From Timema cristinae (taxonomy: Eukaryota; Arthropoda; Insecta; Phasmatodea; Timematidae): a stretch of 64,000 nt of DNA. Made by a program: the position numbers and the translations under genes. Each line of letters opens with the position of its first letter. Position 1 is the stretch's first letter. The stretch is taken from the NCBI GenBank assembly GCA_039000515.1, contig JBCFYV010011135.1, positions 12,942,468 to 13,006,467 of the forward strand, read 5' to 3'. Below, piece after piece: positions 46,666 through 58,133 of this stretch. The notes under the pieces are model-generated. The model did no database searches. It was given only the letters and a program-made list of their open reading frames with translations, and was not told the origin of the DNA.

Positions 46666-47622
46666 AGATATTGTATCTGTTCTAGATTTTAATTATATTA
46701 TAAGTCGTGTGCTGATATACAGTAATTAGTAGGTTCAGAAAGGATACATTTAATATCTCAAATTAAGGAATAAAAAAAACTTAACGTTGTTTTGAGGAGG
46801 ACTTTCTCGTTAAGGTGCGTACACACTATGTGAACGAGGGTGAAAGGAGGTTAGCTAACGTATTACTGAATTTGTTCGTGGTTCGGTCCAAAATTCTCCT
46901 TGCCGTCCACATTTGACAAACTGAATGTTTTTACAAGTGTTCGCTCATTTTCGCTGGTGGTTTAGCTGGTAGGCCTAAGCTTTGGTGTTGCTTTAAAAAA
47001 CGTGATATATTGTGTCAAATAGATTACTTTACTATATTACTGATGAAAACTTAATTATAATCGCTGGTGCATTTTATGTATTAATCAGTGAAGAAGCCGT
47101 TCAGTCGAGAAAAAGATGCAAACAGCGCTAGTGGGTGACTTCACTTTTAAAAGTAGATAACGGTATAGTGGGACATATTTAATGCATAATAGGTGGAATA
47201 TGGATTATTTTTCTTTTAATTTCTGGAGAATGAACTCTACTGATTTTGAAAATGTATTGAATCGTATTGGCCCCAAAAAGAGTAAAACAAGCCACATTAT
47301 TTAGGAGAGCTATGCATGCAGCAGAACGGCTAATGGTCACTTTGCGATACTTGGCCACAGGAGATTCTTACACGAGCTCGATATACAACTCCACAATATC
47401 GAAACAACTTATCTAAAGAATTATACCTGAAGTTTGTTTTGCTTTAGGTGAATATTGTCATGAATATGTCAATGTAAGTAACCATAAAACATATTTTTTC
47501 AATAATTATTTATTCAATGGACAAAAAAATTACAAAATAAAAATGTGCTGGTTGTGCAAAGCCAAAACCTTGTTGAAGAGTTACAAAACCAAAAGGTAGT
47601 ATGCCTTATCTAGAATATAAAG

Positions 47623-47998
47623 TTAAGGTGTGGCAGAAGGGAGCGCGAGTAATTTTACAGTTTTTATAGCATTAAAGTTTTTTGACCAAAATATATAAAA
47701 TATTCTTCCAGTCGTAACATAGAGTTTAGTTTTCTGCACATGCTAATATCAACAGATCTTGAATATCTGTCAAGGAAGGGTTTCCTGGAATTTGGTCAAA
47801 ACTTTTTAAATAAAGAGAAAAGGTTTTGACAAATTTCCAGGAAAACCTTGACAGATATTCAAGATCTGTTGATATGAGCATGTGCAGAAAACTAAACTCT
47901 ATGTTGCTACAGGAGAAATATTTGATTTATTTTGGCCAAAAAATTGCAATTCTATAGAAACTGTATAAACACTTGTGCTCTCTTGTCCCGCACCTTAA
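47623..47998. mobile_element. Palindromic MITE M, copy 4 (best full-length)
   Basis: A nearly complete palindrome of 376 bp: TTAAGGTGTGGCAGAAGGGA at the left is inverse to 'cttgtcccgcaccttaa' at the right. The arms stay complementary to the centre at about 47815 ('gttttctgcacatgctaata' against 'tgagcatgtgcagaaaac'). It lies in the presumed intron of Harbinger B. There is no coding sequence, and the RNA would form a very long hairpin. Confidence 0.95.
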
Positions 47999-48031
47999 CA
48001 TTATTAAATTATTTCTAGGCTGAGAATGTAT

Positions 48032-48612
48032 TTATTTACTGCGTGAGTGAGGTATGTGATTCCTGAGAAACATTTGATAGAGACTTGGAATAGTATGAGT
48101 CTGATTGTGACAGGGGAAGGTCATGGAATGAGAGTAGTGATTGGATTTAAAATATTTTGTCTGGGATAATTCTGGTAAACTGGATATGTAGGACAAGGAG
48201 TTGTGGGAATGTGATGAACTGGAATAGGGGTGGTGTGACGTGTTTTCGTAACGACCCATATCACCATTGAAAAAGGATATTTCCAATTAAATGTTTAACT
48301 ACACTTCTTGTATGCGCACAGTATTTTCTGTGCTTTGATGCCAAGCTATAAATTGTACTTTCATCTCGTATATTTCTTTCTTAGACTGCATCCTTCATTA
48401 TATTGTAAACCTCCTCTTCCCTGGAGGTTTGAGGTTGTCTATTTCTTAACGGATTTAGGATGTTAAATGAGTAATTTTCCATTTGTATCTACTTTTGGCA
48501 TTGACGTCACTGATTCTTCAACAAAGGTGATTTTATCATGTTCATATTCAGCATTCTTCTCATTAATTTGAAATGTTTCGCCTTGACTCTCATTATTTGT
48601 CTCTGGCAAATC
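48032..48612 (-). pseudogene. MADF/BESS-like accessory ORF of Harbinger element B, antisense
   Basis: Minus strand after an acceptor-like 'ttattttcag' (48613): DLPETNNESQGETFQINEKN (acidic linker), then in changing frames IYSLASKHRKY and VVKHLIGNILF, close to the conserved C-terminal segment of MADF-BESS partners of Harbinger transposases. The 84-codon frame 48286-48032 then gives a Ser/His/Tyr-rich tail. It sits wholly between transposase blocks 1 and 2, so it is an antisense gene within the transposase intron. Stops and frameshifts are present. Homology is by pattern only. Confidence 0.45.
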
Positions 48613-49189
48613 CTGAAAATAATGGCTAGTTACTTAAACCTTTAGGTACCTTATCTATGTGTCATATAGTAGTATAATATAGTGTTATTAGAGATAATAA
48701 TATAAATGTATTAAGGGACATTTTCAACTAAATAAATTAAAGGGGATTCAAATGCTCTATTACTCACTTAAGATTTATTTAAAACAGTTTTATTCAATAT
48801 GAGAAATTTATAGTTATATATATTTGTAAATTGTATTATTCAGATGATTTCCATTGTAAAAGAATGGTTTCAGGCAGCGCAGATCTGTGAAAGTAAATGG
48901 AGTTTTCCACACTATATCAGTGCAATAGATGTCAAACAATGTACATTACAGGCACAAATAAATATCGGCAGTGAATATTACAGAGTCAACAGTTAAAACT
49001 GTTGTAGTTGAACACGGAAATGTTTAGAGGCGTAGTTTTGTAGAGTGAGCAAGAAATACCTACATACTCACAGTCCAATGAATCCCAAGCTGGAATGAGC
49101 TTTAGTAGAGAAAGGTGTGTGAAGTATTTTTAGACGAGCATACCCCTTCTGTGACCTGTTAGAGGCTATCTGATTACTTGTTACACTCT

Positions 49190-50060
49190 GTAGAGTGTCT
49201 TTTACGTTTTCACTCTTGTTAGAGGCTATTCTTGATTATAGCTTGTTACACTCTTGTTAGAAGATATCTTTTATAGCTTTTATACACTCTTGTTAGAAGA
49301 TAGTCTTGTTACAGCTTGTTACACTCTTGTTAGAGGCTATTCTTGTTATAGCTTTTACACTTGTTAGAAGATAGTCTTGTTACAGCTTTGTAACACTCTT
49401 GTTAAAGCCTATCTTGTTATAGCTTGTTACACTCATGTTAGAAGATAGTCTTGTTACAGCTTGTAACACTCTTGTTAAAGCCTACTCTTGCTATAACTTG
49501 TTACACTCTTGTTAGAAGATAGTCTTGTTACAGCTTGTAACACTCTTGTTAAAGCCTACTCTTGCTATAACTTGTTACACTCTTGTTAGAAGATAGTCTT
49601 GTTACAGCTTGTAACACTCTTGTTAAAGCCTACTCTTGCTATAACTTGTTACACTCTTGTTAGAAGATAGTCTTGTTACAGCTTGTAACACTCTTGTTAA
49701 AGCCTACTCTTGCTATAACTTGTTACACTCTTGTTAGAAGATAGTCTTGTTACAGCTTGTAAACTCTTGTTAAAGCCTACTCTTGATAACTTGTTACACT
49801 CTTGTTAGAAGTATTGTACAGCTTGTAACATCTTGTTAGAGGCACTCTGATTATTGTTACATTGTAAAGTAGTCTGTTAAGCTTGACACTCTTGTTAGAG
49901 GCAATTCTTGTTACAGCTTGTAACACTCTTGTTAGAGGCTACTCTTGATATAGTTTGTTACACTCTTCTTAGAAGATAGTCTTGTTACAGCTTGTAACAC
50001 TCTTGTTAGAGGCTACTCTTGTTATAGCTTGTTACAATCTTGTTAGAGTTTAATCGGGAT
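49190..50060. repeat. 74-bp (2 x 37-bp) minisatellite
   Basis: Alternating half-units around TTACACTCTTGTTAGAAGAT and TAACACTCTTGTTAAAGCCT. The 74-bp period is clear at 49440-49790 (for example GTTAGAAGAT at 49511 and 49585). Outer units are more diverged and short deletions cluster at 49780-49900. It lies between two halves of one transposase exon. Confidence 0.93.
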
Positions 50061-50958
50061 GTGGTCTTGTTAGATTATATTTGAAAGACTTATTGAAAGT
50101 TACCAGGGAAAAGCTTCGAGCTATTTTTCAGGGCTACCCATGATGGGTAAGATTGTGTTAAAGGTTCCAGTCTTCCACTCATGTATGGACTGAAGGGCAT
50201 TAGAGGTTATAAAGAGGGCTCATGAACATGTAGGATGGAGAAAGACTTGTTCGTCGTGTCCATACATAGTTACTGTACAACTTAGAAATATACTTTTATT
50301 GTTAAAACTCGTTTTATAATAAAATTTCAAAGAAAAGACCCCATTGCCTTTTACCGTATTTTCTAACGTGCTTCTCATCAATCCCCGTCGTGGGGTGGGG
50401 GGGGGGGGACATCACTAAATAGAAAATGGCAGTGACAATACTTCACAAATAATAAAAAATTGTTACTGTTCTGTTGGATGTCACACATGTTGGTTATTGT
50501 TTCTGTCTCGCCGATGTTGGTTGCTAAGGCAGAGTTTCATATGGAGGTGTGTTAGGAAACCCGTTTTTATTGAATAAATTACAAAATAATGAGATTAATT
50601 TATATTCTGAAGATTATCTACTAAATGGGCTAATGAAAGTTCTATATATATATATATATATTCGTGTTTGAAGATATTCAAGTATCCAAGTGAATTTAAT
50701 GAAAACTTAGCCAGTATAACAAAAAAAAGGGGTTCAAAGAAACGAGTTTTCAATCATAGATTAAGCAGGGCATGTCGTATTATTGAGAATACTTTTGGCA
50801 TAAGGTATGTCATTTTCAGAGTTCTGCGAGAACCAATTTTGCTGTTTTCAGATAAATCAGAATTCATTTATATGCACAATCTCTTGAGAAAGAGTATAAT
50901 TTCCCGAAACCCTCACACACCACTTGGTTCTTTCGACGAGGATAAAGATGGGGCCTAG

Positions 50959-51423
50959 TTCCAGGATCTTAAAGGAAAGAAAACAAAAATAATTATCTTC
51001 AAACTTTCCTTCTACTAACAAAACTACTAAATAAAAAAAAACAGCAACAAAATGTGAGGCGATTAGAAATCAACTTGCTGAATAATTTTCAGCTAAAGGA
51101 ATTTTGGGGTGGAAAATTAAATATGGTTCAAAATCTCTTCCATATGTAAATAAAGGAAATCAAACCTTGTTTAATATATAACTTAGTATTTATAAATATT
51201 TCGCCTCAAATTTATTAGTCAAAAAAAGAATGCTTTTAAAAGAAAACCATGTAGATTTATAAGCTTCATCAGCCCCATAGCCAGTTTTACATTATAATTG
51301 TTTTTGACGTTCACGTAGGAAGGAAATTACTAAAGATTCAATTTTCTTTTTCTCGTCAATTAGATCGCAATTTATTGGTTCACATATTTAATTCAAAGTG
51401 TCTAGTTTAAACAAATATACTCT
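50959..51423. other. AT-rich spacer right of Harbinger B
   Basis: The string 'gacgttcacgtaggaagg' at 51306 faintly recalls the inverse of the element's left end but is too weak to call a terminus. Confidence 0.35.
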
Positions 51424-51920
51424 TACTAGATAGCTGTTGCTCGCGGCTTTGCTCGCGTGGAAGTTGATTATATACAAATACGAAAATATACATATGTATT
51501 TACAGATTAATTTAAAATATTACGTTACGTTGATGACCATAACTTGACCTCAGATTAAAAATAATGCAAGTCCGATACAAACTTTCACACCCTTTTTCAT
51601 CCCTTATTAAATAAAATTTCCAAAATTCCTGAAACACGTATTAATTTGTTTTACGTCAATAACCGAAATACAAAATTTAGTTTATGTAACTTTCAAAATG
51701 ACGGACTTTCATAGATATTATCATACATATTATCATCCCCTATTTTGACCCCTTTGGGGTGGAATTTTCTAAAATCCTTTCTTAGTGGGTGCTTACATAA
51801 CAAAATGAATATACAGTCCGAATTTCATGCTTGTATCCTTGATAGTTTGCGCTCGGCGATGATGAATCAGTCAGTCAGTCAGTCAGTCAGTCAGTCAGGA
51901 CATATTTTATAAGTATAGAT
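51424..51920 (+). mobile_element. Truncated interspersed repeat ending in (CAGT)n
   Basis: It starts 'actagatagctgttgctcgc' and 'ggctttgctcgcgtgg', a start common to widespread arthropod repeats, and ends with about eight CAGT units (51868-51898) and 'cttttataagtatagata'-like sequence. Start and end resemble the element at 19235-19700 in style, suggesting a non-LTR retrotransposon 3' end. No ORF. Confidence 0.5.
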
Positions 51921-52029
51921 AATCACTGTTTGATGGATACAAGAGATACTCATGTTGTAATGCAAGAGTATTACTCCACTACATGGCCACACTAAATAAC
52001 AATATACTTATACTGTTTTATATCGCTTT

Positions 52030-53042
52030 CCAACCCTACTGCCCACACGATGTTCCAACCCTACTGCCCACACGATGTTTCAACCCTACTGCGCACACAA
52101 TGTTGCTACCCTACTGCGCACATGATGTTCCAACCCTATTGTGCACACAATGTTCCAACCCTACTGCCCACACGATGTTCCAACCCTACTGCCCACACGA
52201 TGTTCCAACCCTACTGCCCACACGATGTTCCAACACTACTGCCCACACGATGTTGCAACCCTACTGCCCACACAATGTTCCAACCCTACTGCCCACACAA
52301 TGTTCCAACCCTACTGCCCACACAATGTTGCAACACTACTGCCCACACGATGTTTCAACCCTACTGCCCACACGATGTTCCAACACTACTGCCCATACGA
52401 TGTTCCAACACTACTGCCCACACGATGTTGCAACACTACTGCCCACACAATGTTCCAACCCTACTGCCCACACGATGTTGCAACACTACTGCCCACACGA
52501 TGTTCCAACACTACTGCCCACACGATGTTGCAACACTACTGCCCACACGATGTTTCAACCCTACTGCCCACACGATGTTGCAACACTACTGCCCACACGA
52601 TGTTCCAACACTACTGCCCACACGATGTTGCAACACTACTGCCCACACGATGTTCCAACCCTACTGCCCACACGATGTTCCAACCCTACTGCCCACACGA
52701 TGTTGCAACACTACTGCCCACACGATGTTCCAACCCTACTGCCCACACGATGTTCCAACCCTACTGCCCACACGATGTTTCAACACTACTGCCCACACGA
52801 TGTTCCAACCCTACTGCCCACACGATGTTGCAACACTACTGCCCACACGATGTTCCAACCCTACTGCCCACACGATGTTGCAACACTACTGCCCACACGA
52901 TGTTTCAACACTACTGCCCACACGATGTTGCAACACTACTGCCCACACGATGTTTCAACCCTACTGCCCACACGATGTTGCAACACTACTGCCCACACGA
53001 TGTTGCAACACTACTGCCCACACAATGTTCCAACACTACTGT
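52030..53042 (+). repeat. 25-bp satellite
   Basis: About 40 units of CCAACCCTACTGCCCACACGATGTT with few variable positions (CCC/CAC after CAA, TCC/TGC/TTC, CACGA/CACAA). Because 25 leaves a remainder of one on division by three, all three plus frames read the same 25-residue cycle without stops, so the three ORFs of 301-367 codons are artefacts of periodicity. Lengths are very constant, unlike array 1. Confidence 0.96.
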
Positions 53043-53686
53043 TTAAATGCTACTGTATCAACTTTCTGCCAATGAACATCCTTTGAGTTACCATCCAGTG
53101 AGTGAAACTTGGCGAGTGCGAGCAAATGGGTTCGGTGGCGTTCATTTCTACGTACAGATTAACGGTGTTGCCAACTTGATAATTCCGAAGCTATTTTGCG
53201 AAGTGGGTTGCATCTTAACTTGATGCATCTAATCAGTCTAAGCATTATCGCTCTTAAATATTAATGTACGAAAGAGAAAAAGAACACGAAAATGAGCAGT
53301 TCACACTGAGAGGTTTCATGACAGTGTATATAATGATGACACCTCCCCTCTTCCTCTGACAAGTTTACACAGTCACTCTACTATTAGCGCCTTGAGAACA
53401 CTTAAGTTCATTTTAAAATTACCATTTTCTTGTCTCATAATATAGATAGACATATATTTCCACCGACATTTTAATCTACATCCTGGCAGCGAGACTCATA
53501 GAGGTAGTTTTCATGACTAAGCCAAATAGCTTAAGTTGCAGAAGATTTATAAAATATACGTATAAAAAAATTCAAGAGAAAAGTAATAATTTAGTGACGC
53601 TGTAGGACTATTCTTAGAATTATTTAAGAATTTATGATTTTTATTTCAACGTCATATCTTTAAGGCTCGTACCCTTCTCTGTGGCG
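53043..53686. other. Spacer
   Basis: No gene or repeat family recognised. Confidence 0.4.
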
Positions 53687-53913
53687 TAGTTAGCTAACGC
53701 GCTAGTTTCGTGTTGAGTTTACACTGCTGAAGATGGGGAGATCGAGGTTCGAATCTCGGTCGGTTGAACTGGAGGGTATTTTTCCCTAAATGGTTTATCA
53801 ATCTCTCTCCACACAAATGTGAGTTCACTTCCTCAAATTCAACCTTCCCAATTCCTAACCCATTAGCATAATTAGTACTTAAGCGTATAACACGAATGAG
53901 AAGTAATTATTTA
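53687..53913 (+). mobile_element. SINE family B, near full-length
   Basis: Head TGGCGTAGTTAGCTAACGCG (A box), B box GGTTCGAATCTCGGTCGG at 53748, body 'ctaaatggtttatcaatctc', 3' end 'taagcgtataacacgaatga' with a degraded tail. It is the clearest plus-strand view of the family-B head. Confidence 0.88.
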
Positions 53914-54792
53914 ATTTTAAAAATTTAAAATTCGCTGAATAAAATGTAAATTTACTAACATGGAAAATCCTATCTTTATTTGTGGTGTCGTCACAAGTAG
54001 GAAATGTCCTTAAGTTAACAATTCGTTTGTTACACTTCATTTGCCTTTGTTCGCCTAGTTACCTAGCATATGAACGTTAAATGAAGGATAACACGTGTTA
54101 TAGACAACCGAGCCTTGACTATTTAGTGCTACGTTTATTTGTTTATGTTGTACAGACGTATTCGGTATAGTATGTTTGTGTCACGTAAACTTTAAAACTG
54201 TTTAATCTCTTGATACATTTTTAATTTTGTAAATTCTATAAAGATTCTATTGAAACTATTTGTAGCCTAGCTAGCCCTAAATGCTTGAGCTTCATTTTAG
54301 AAAACTCCCCCCCCCCCCCTCCACCACCAAAGAGTATATGTCTTGCTTGAGTTGTTACGTTACATTACGTTAATCCTGATCACACACTAGTTTCCTTACG
54401 TTAATTGAACATTACATTACGTGAACGTTTAGTAAATTGCTTCCCCGGTATTAATATAATGGTCCAAGGTTCAATTTTCTTAAAAGCTGATCAATTTGTT
54501 ATTGCTGAAATTAAGATATCTATCAAAGTGATGTATTAACGGTCAGGAGACTAGGTGTTGTGTTTGTTCTACAATTAAGTTAGCTTGTATCCCTTGATTT
54601 TATTACGAATGTACAGTAAAGTTGAAGCACCTTTTAGAGAACACACACAAACAAATTATTGTCAGTGTTTATCATTTTAGTAATATATTAGTGTTAGTTT
54701 ATAGGCATTGATAATATTTAACACGTGACTTAACGTATGAATATGGGAGAGTAGGTTAAGTAACTTTTTCTAGCTGTGAGATAAGTCCATTC
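53914..54792. other. AT-rich spacer
   Basis: A poly-C run at 54307-54319 is the only notable feature. Confidence 0.4.
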
Positions 54793-55130
54793 TTAAGGTG
54801 GGCATATAGAGGACACTAGCAAATGGAAGTGTCTTTACTGTTTTTACAGATAAACATTTTTTTAGTAAAAATAAATCAATTATTATTTCCCTTCAAACAT
54901 AGAATTTATTGTTCTTCACATAATGATATCAACAGTAGTTGTTGATTATCTATCACAAGCATACTGGTATTAGATGAAAAAAATGTTTAATTAAAAGAAA
55001 AAGTTGTTATTAAATTCCAAGACACCCTTTACAGATATTCAACAACTGTTGAAATAAACTTGTGAAGAAAATTAACCTCTATTTTTATACCGAGGTATTA
55101 TATATATATTTTTTAGTTTTTACAAAAATA

Positions 55131-57981
55131 TAGAGGAAAGTGCCCAAATTCGGACACCTCCCCCTAAAGCCGACCCCCGGTCTCCTGGTTGTGCATTCAC
55201 CTGATCTCTACCGAGACCAAGCCTAACTATTAATTTAGGGTTCTACCACTCTGCAGAAAAGCGCGTGCATCACCCGCTTCACTTGTTGCTTGACAATCCG
55301 CCATTACTTGTTTTCCTAGTGAACAAAGTTTTCTAAGTGTACCAGTTTTTTCCTTATTTTTCCTGAATATTGGCAGGTAAGCCTTTCGACGTATATATAG
55401 TCTTAAATGGTAATGTTAAGGCTTGAGTTTTATCACATAACTGTTTCGTTTGAACGTTTGGTTAAAGATGTATTGGTTTTCAAAAACGTAGTATATGGTC
55501 GCGCAAACCGGACCCCTTTGAGTTGCCTAAACCGGAACCCCTATTTTTCATGCTCAAAGTCTCCTTTTATTTTCTTTCACACTCTTATTCATTGCAAACT
55601 GTTGCAGATTGCAAGAGAATAATATGGGGAAGACTAATCAAAGAAAGTGGAGTACGTCTGACATGACAAAAGCAATTGACGCAGTTAGAAAAAAGCAGAT
55701 GGGATGGAAGAAGGCCAGTAAACAGTTTAGTGTACCGAAAACAACGCTTATGAGGTTGTCTAACATCAAGTACGGAACACCTGAGGAATCAGCAAAAACA
55801 AATAGAGGCAGGCCTACAATTTTGTGTAAAGATATTGAAGAAGAACTGGTTCGGTATTGTCTTACTATGGAGGCATCCTTTTTTGGGCTTACTCGCGCTG
55901 ACTTGCGGAGAATAGCCGTACAACTGGCAGAGAGAAATAACATTGCACATCCTTTCAAGGATGAAATTGCTGGGAAAAAGTGGGTTAGTCTTTTCCTAAA
56001 ACGCCACAAAACCAAACTGTCGGAAAGGAAGCCTACCGGAACATCTTATAGTAGGGCCCTTGGCTTTAGCAAAGAAAACACACAAAAATTCTATAAGCTT
56101 CTTGAAGATGTTTACGAAAAGGATAAATTCACTCCTGATAGAATTTACAATGTCGATGAGAGTGGTATTACTATTGTAAGTCAAAAGTACCAAAAGTAAT
56201 TGGCCTTCGAGGTAAAAAAACAGGTAGCTGCTTTGACATCAGGAGAACGCGGTGCTCTTATAACATTTGTTGCTTGCATGAACGCAGCTGGTTCTTTTGT
56301 TCCTCCCTTAGTAATTTTCCCGAGGAAAAATATGAGTGAACAGTTAAAAAAGGGGGCTCCACCAGGAACAATTTTTGCAGCGCACCCTTCAGGTTGGATC
56401 CAAACCAACTCTTTCACGCAGTGGTTTCGACACTTCATTGAGTATTCCAGTCCTACAAAGGAAAAACCTGTGCTGTTACTCTTGGATGGTCACTACAGTC
56501 ACACACAAAATATTGAATTGATCGACTTGCAAAACAAAACAATGTTACAATTGTTTCACTGCCACCTCACTGCTCACACAAGTTACAACCCTTGGATAAG
56601 ACTTTCATGGGACCTCTCAAAGTCTACTATAGCGAGGAAATCAGGCAGTGGTTAAGGCATAATGAACGTGCTCTCAGTGCTTTTGATGTAAGGGAGCTGT
56701 TTGGCAAAGCCTATATTAGATGCCAAACTGCTCAAATAGCAATTAATGGATTTGAAGTAACAGGCATTTACCCCTTGAACAAAAACCAGTTTTCAGATGC
56801 GAAATACATTGAAGAGGCCAACAAAGAGCAAGGTTCTCCTTTTTATGTATCGGTGTTAAAAGGAAAGACAGCAAGAAATCATCTGACCCTCCCAGAGAAC
56901 AGAGAAGAATGTGTTGAGGACGAACCACAAGTTATTGAGCTGGAGTTTGACCCAAATAAACTATCAACATCTTCAACAGCTCGGGGTGTTACTCTCTCCA
57001 CAGTTTCTAGTAAACAACAGTTTCTTGAAGATTCCCAAGCTACCACGACTTCTAAAACCAGCCCTTTTGACATCAACCCCATTCCAAAAATTCATAAGAG
57101 GAGCTCTAAAAGGGACGAAAGGCCTGCAGCTCTATGGTCATTACATCTACGCCTTACAAAGCCAAATTGGTGGAAGCCAAACAAGCGAAAAAGCAACAAG
57201 GGATTCGTCGTGGTCGTGGACGCGGGAGCAATCCTGGCCGGGAACGTGGATCCGAACCCGCACTAGAGCCATCATATGTTAAGAAAGGGAAAGAGCTAGT
57301 GAAAAAGCGCCTCAGTTTTGAAAGAAAAGTCGAAGAATCCAGCAGCAAAGATAGTGAAAGCGTGTCCTCCGGTACATCAGATTTAGACTTTCCTCCAGGA
57401 GTTTCCCCTTCCACAGACAATGATGTGAGGTGTATGTTTTGTGATGGCAAGTTTTCGGATGACACTAAAGGCGAACTTTGGGTCATGTGCGTAATGTGTT
57501 CGCTGTGGGCCCATGTCGAATGTGCAGGGGCTGAAAAAAACACTTATATTTGCGACTTTTGTCGCCAGCCTACTTACTAATTCTAAAATGAATTGTAGAA
57601 GTAATTAACTGTTATAATCTACTTATTACTAACATCTTTTTATGTATTAAAAAGTATCATTGATGTATTACAAGTGTACTTTAAAATGCTATAATATTTT
57701 CTCTGATTTAATCTCTTTTTATATACTTTTTAGTGTTATTTTGGTTTTTTGTATTAGGGGTCCGGTTTAGGCAACCTTTTTTCAAAATTGCCAAAGTGTA
57801 ATGTTTTGGAAAAAAAATAATTACTTCCATAATTATTATTCTTTTTAGTGTAAATAAAATATATATAGTAAATAACATTATGAAGTATACATTACATGCT
57901 TTAAAAGATAACTTTTAACAATTTTCAATTTTTTTAAAATCAAAAACAAAATGGGGGTCCGGATTTGGGCACTCTCCTCTA
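55131..57981 (+). mobile_element. Complete pogo/Tigger-like DNA transposon (element 1)
   Basis: Terminal inverted repeats: left TAGAGGAAAGTGCCCAAATT then CGGAC; right is the inverse of TAGAGGAGAGTGCCCAAATC then CGGAC. The ends are flanked by TA, the pogo/Tc1-mariner target. Inside the ends are further motif copies: CAAACCGGACCCC at 55504, TTGCCTAAACCGGAACCCCT at 55523 and its inverse at 57755-57774. One broken transposase gene fills the interior. Length is about 2.85 kb. Confidence 0.9.
55624..57580 (+). pseudogene. Pogo/Tigger-like DDE transposase with C-terminal PHD finger (element 1), broken
   Basis: Start ATG 55624 (MGKTNQRKWS). Domains in order: a psq/CENP-B-type helix-turn-helix (KASKQFSVPKTTLMRL, about 30-50 residues in), the DDE_1 core with first Asp in YNVDESG (about 56155), second in LLLLDGHYSH (about 56484) and third in PLDKTFMGPLK (about 56590), a basic linker, then a PHD-type finger near the end (CMFC.. 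CVMC.. HVEC.. CDFC, 57430-57560). Undamaged it would be about 650 residues. Lesions: a locally frame-shifted patch with a TAA at 56197 (lost base near 56180 and an extra A in the A7 run at 56214), a frameshift near 56550 and another near 57130. A possible 5' leader intron runs from CAG|GTAAGC (55376) to 'ctgttgcag' (55605). The gene is inactive as it stands. Confidence 0.88.
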
Positions 57982-58133
57982 TATATAAATTGCGAGAATA
58001 TTGGCCTTTTATCACTTTCTCTTCATCCCCACCTTAAGAAAAAGGGTGTATGAGTAAAGTGTTGAAATAATGAGTGTTCAGAAATTATAATTTAAATACT
58101 GCAAAAAATAGATTTTTAAAAAGAAATATTGCC

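Larger units (their letters stand above)
46810..50958 (+). mobile_element. Decayed PIF/Harbinger element B
   Basis: The left end TTAAGGTGCGTACACACTAT (46810) has the look of animal Harbinger termini. Inside are three transposase blocks (+), an antisense MADF/BESS-like ORF, MITE M copy 4 and a minisatellite. I found no right terminus matching the left one after 50958, so the right limit given is only the last coding block. Confidence 0.65.
47098..50958 (+). pseudogene. PIF/Harbinger transposase, interrupted (element B)
   Basis: HARBI1-like DDE nuclease in three blocks. Block 1 (about 47098-47473): WVTSLLK, FWRMNSTDFENVLNRIGPKK, then after frame changes RLMVTLRYLATGDSY and ISKQ..IIPEVCFALGEYC. 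It ends at a good donor AAT|GTAAGT (47474). Block 2 (from acceptor CAG 48843 to about 49000): MISIVKEWFQAAQICESKW, SFPHYISAIDVKQC with the first catalytic Asp at about 48928 (the usual following Gly is Val), and IGSEYY. Block 3 (about 50468-50958): VLLDVTHVGYCF, LADVGC.GRVSYGGVL, LQNNEINLYSEDYLL, and FNHRLSRACRIIENTFGI with the catalytic Glu at about 50785. The gap between blocks 2 and 3 is filled by an unrelated minisatellite. Stops and frameshifts show that it is dead. Confidence 0.8.
54793..58037. mobile_element. MITE M, copy 5, split by a pogo-like element
   Basis: Left end TTAAGGTGGGC (54793). The left arm and most of the right arm (54797-55130) carry the family marks 'gatatcaacagtagttgttg' and inverse 'caacaactgttgaaataaac'. 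The remaining right end lies beyond the pogo element ('attggccttttatcactttc', 'tcatccccaccttaa', to 58037). The pogo insertion is therefore younger than this MITE copy. Confidence 0.88.

Noticed and set aside
47623..47998. PiggyBac-type MITE because of TTAA ends
   Set aside because: TTAA alone is ambiguous. The following GGTG is shared with Harbinger-like ends here, so Harbinger is the better guess. It is left open as a finding.
51983..53086. Three overlapping ORFs of 301-367 codons
   Set aside because: A 25-bp period makes all frames identical cycles. There is no start context, splice signal or non-repeat domain.
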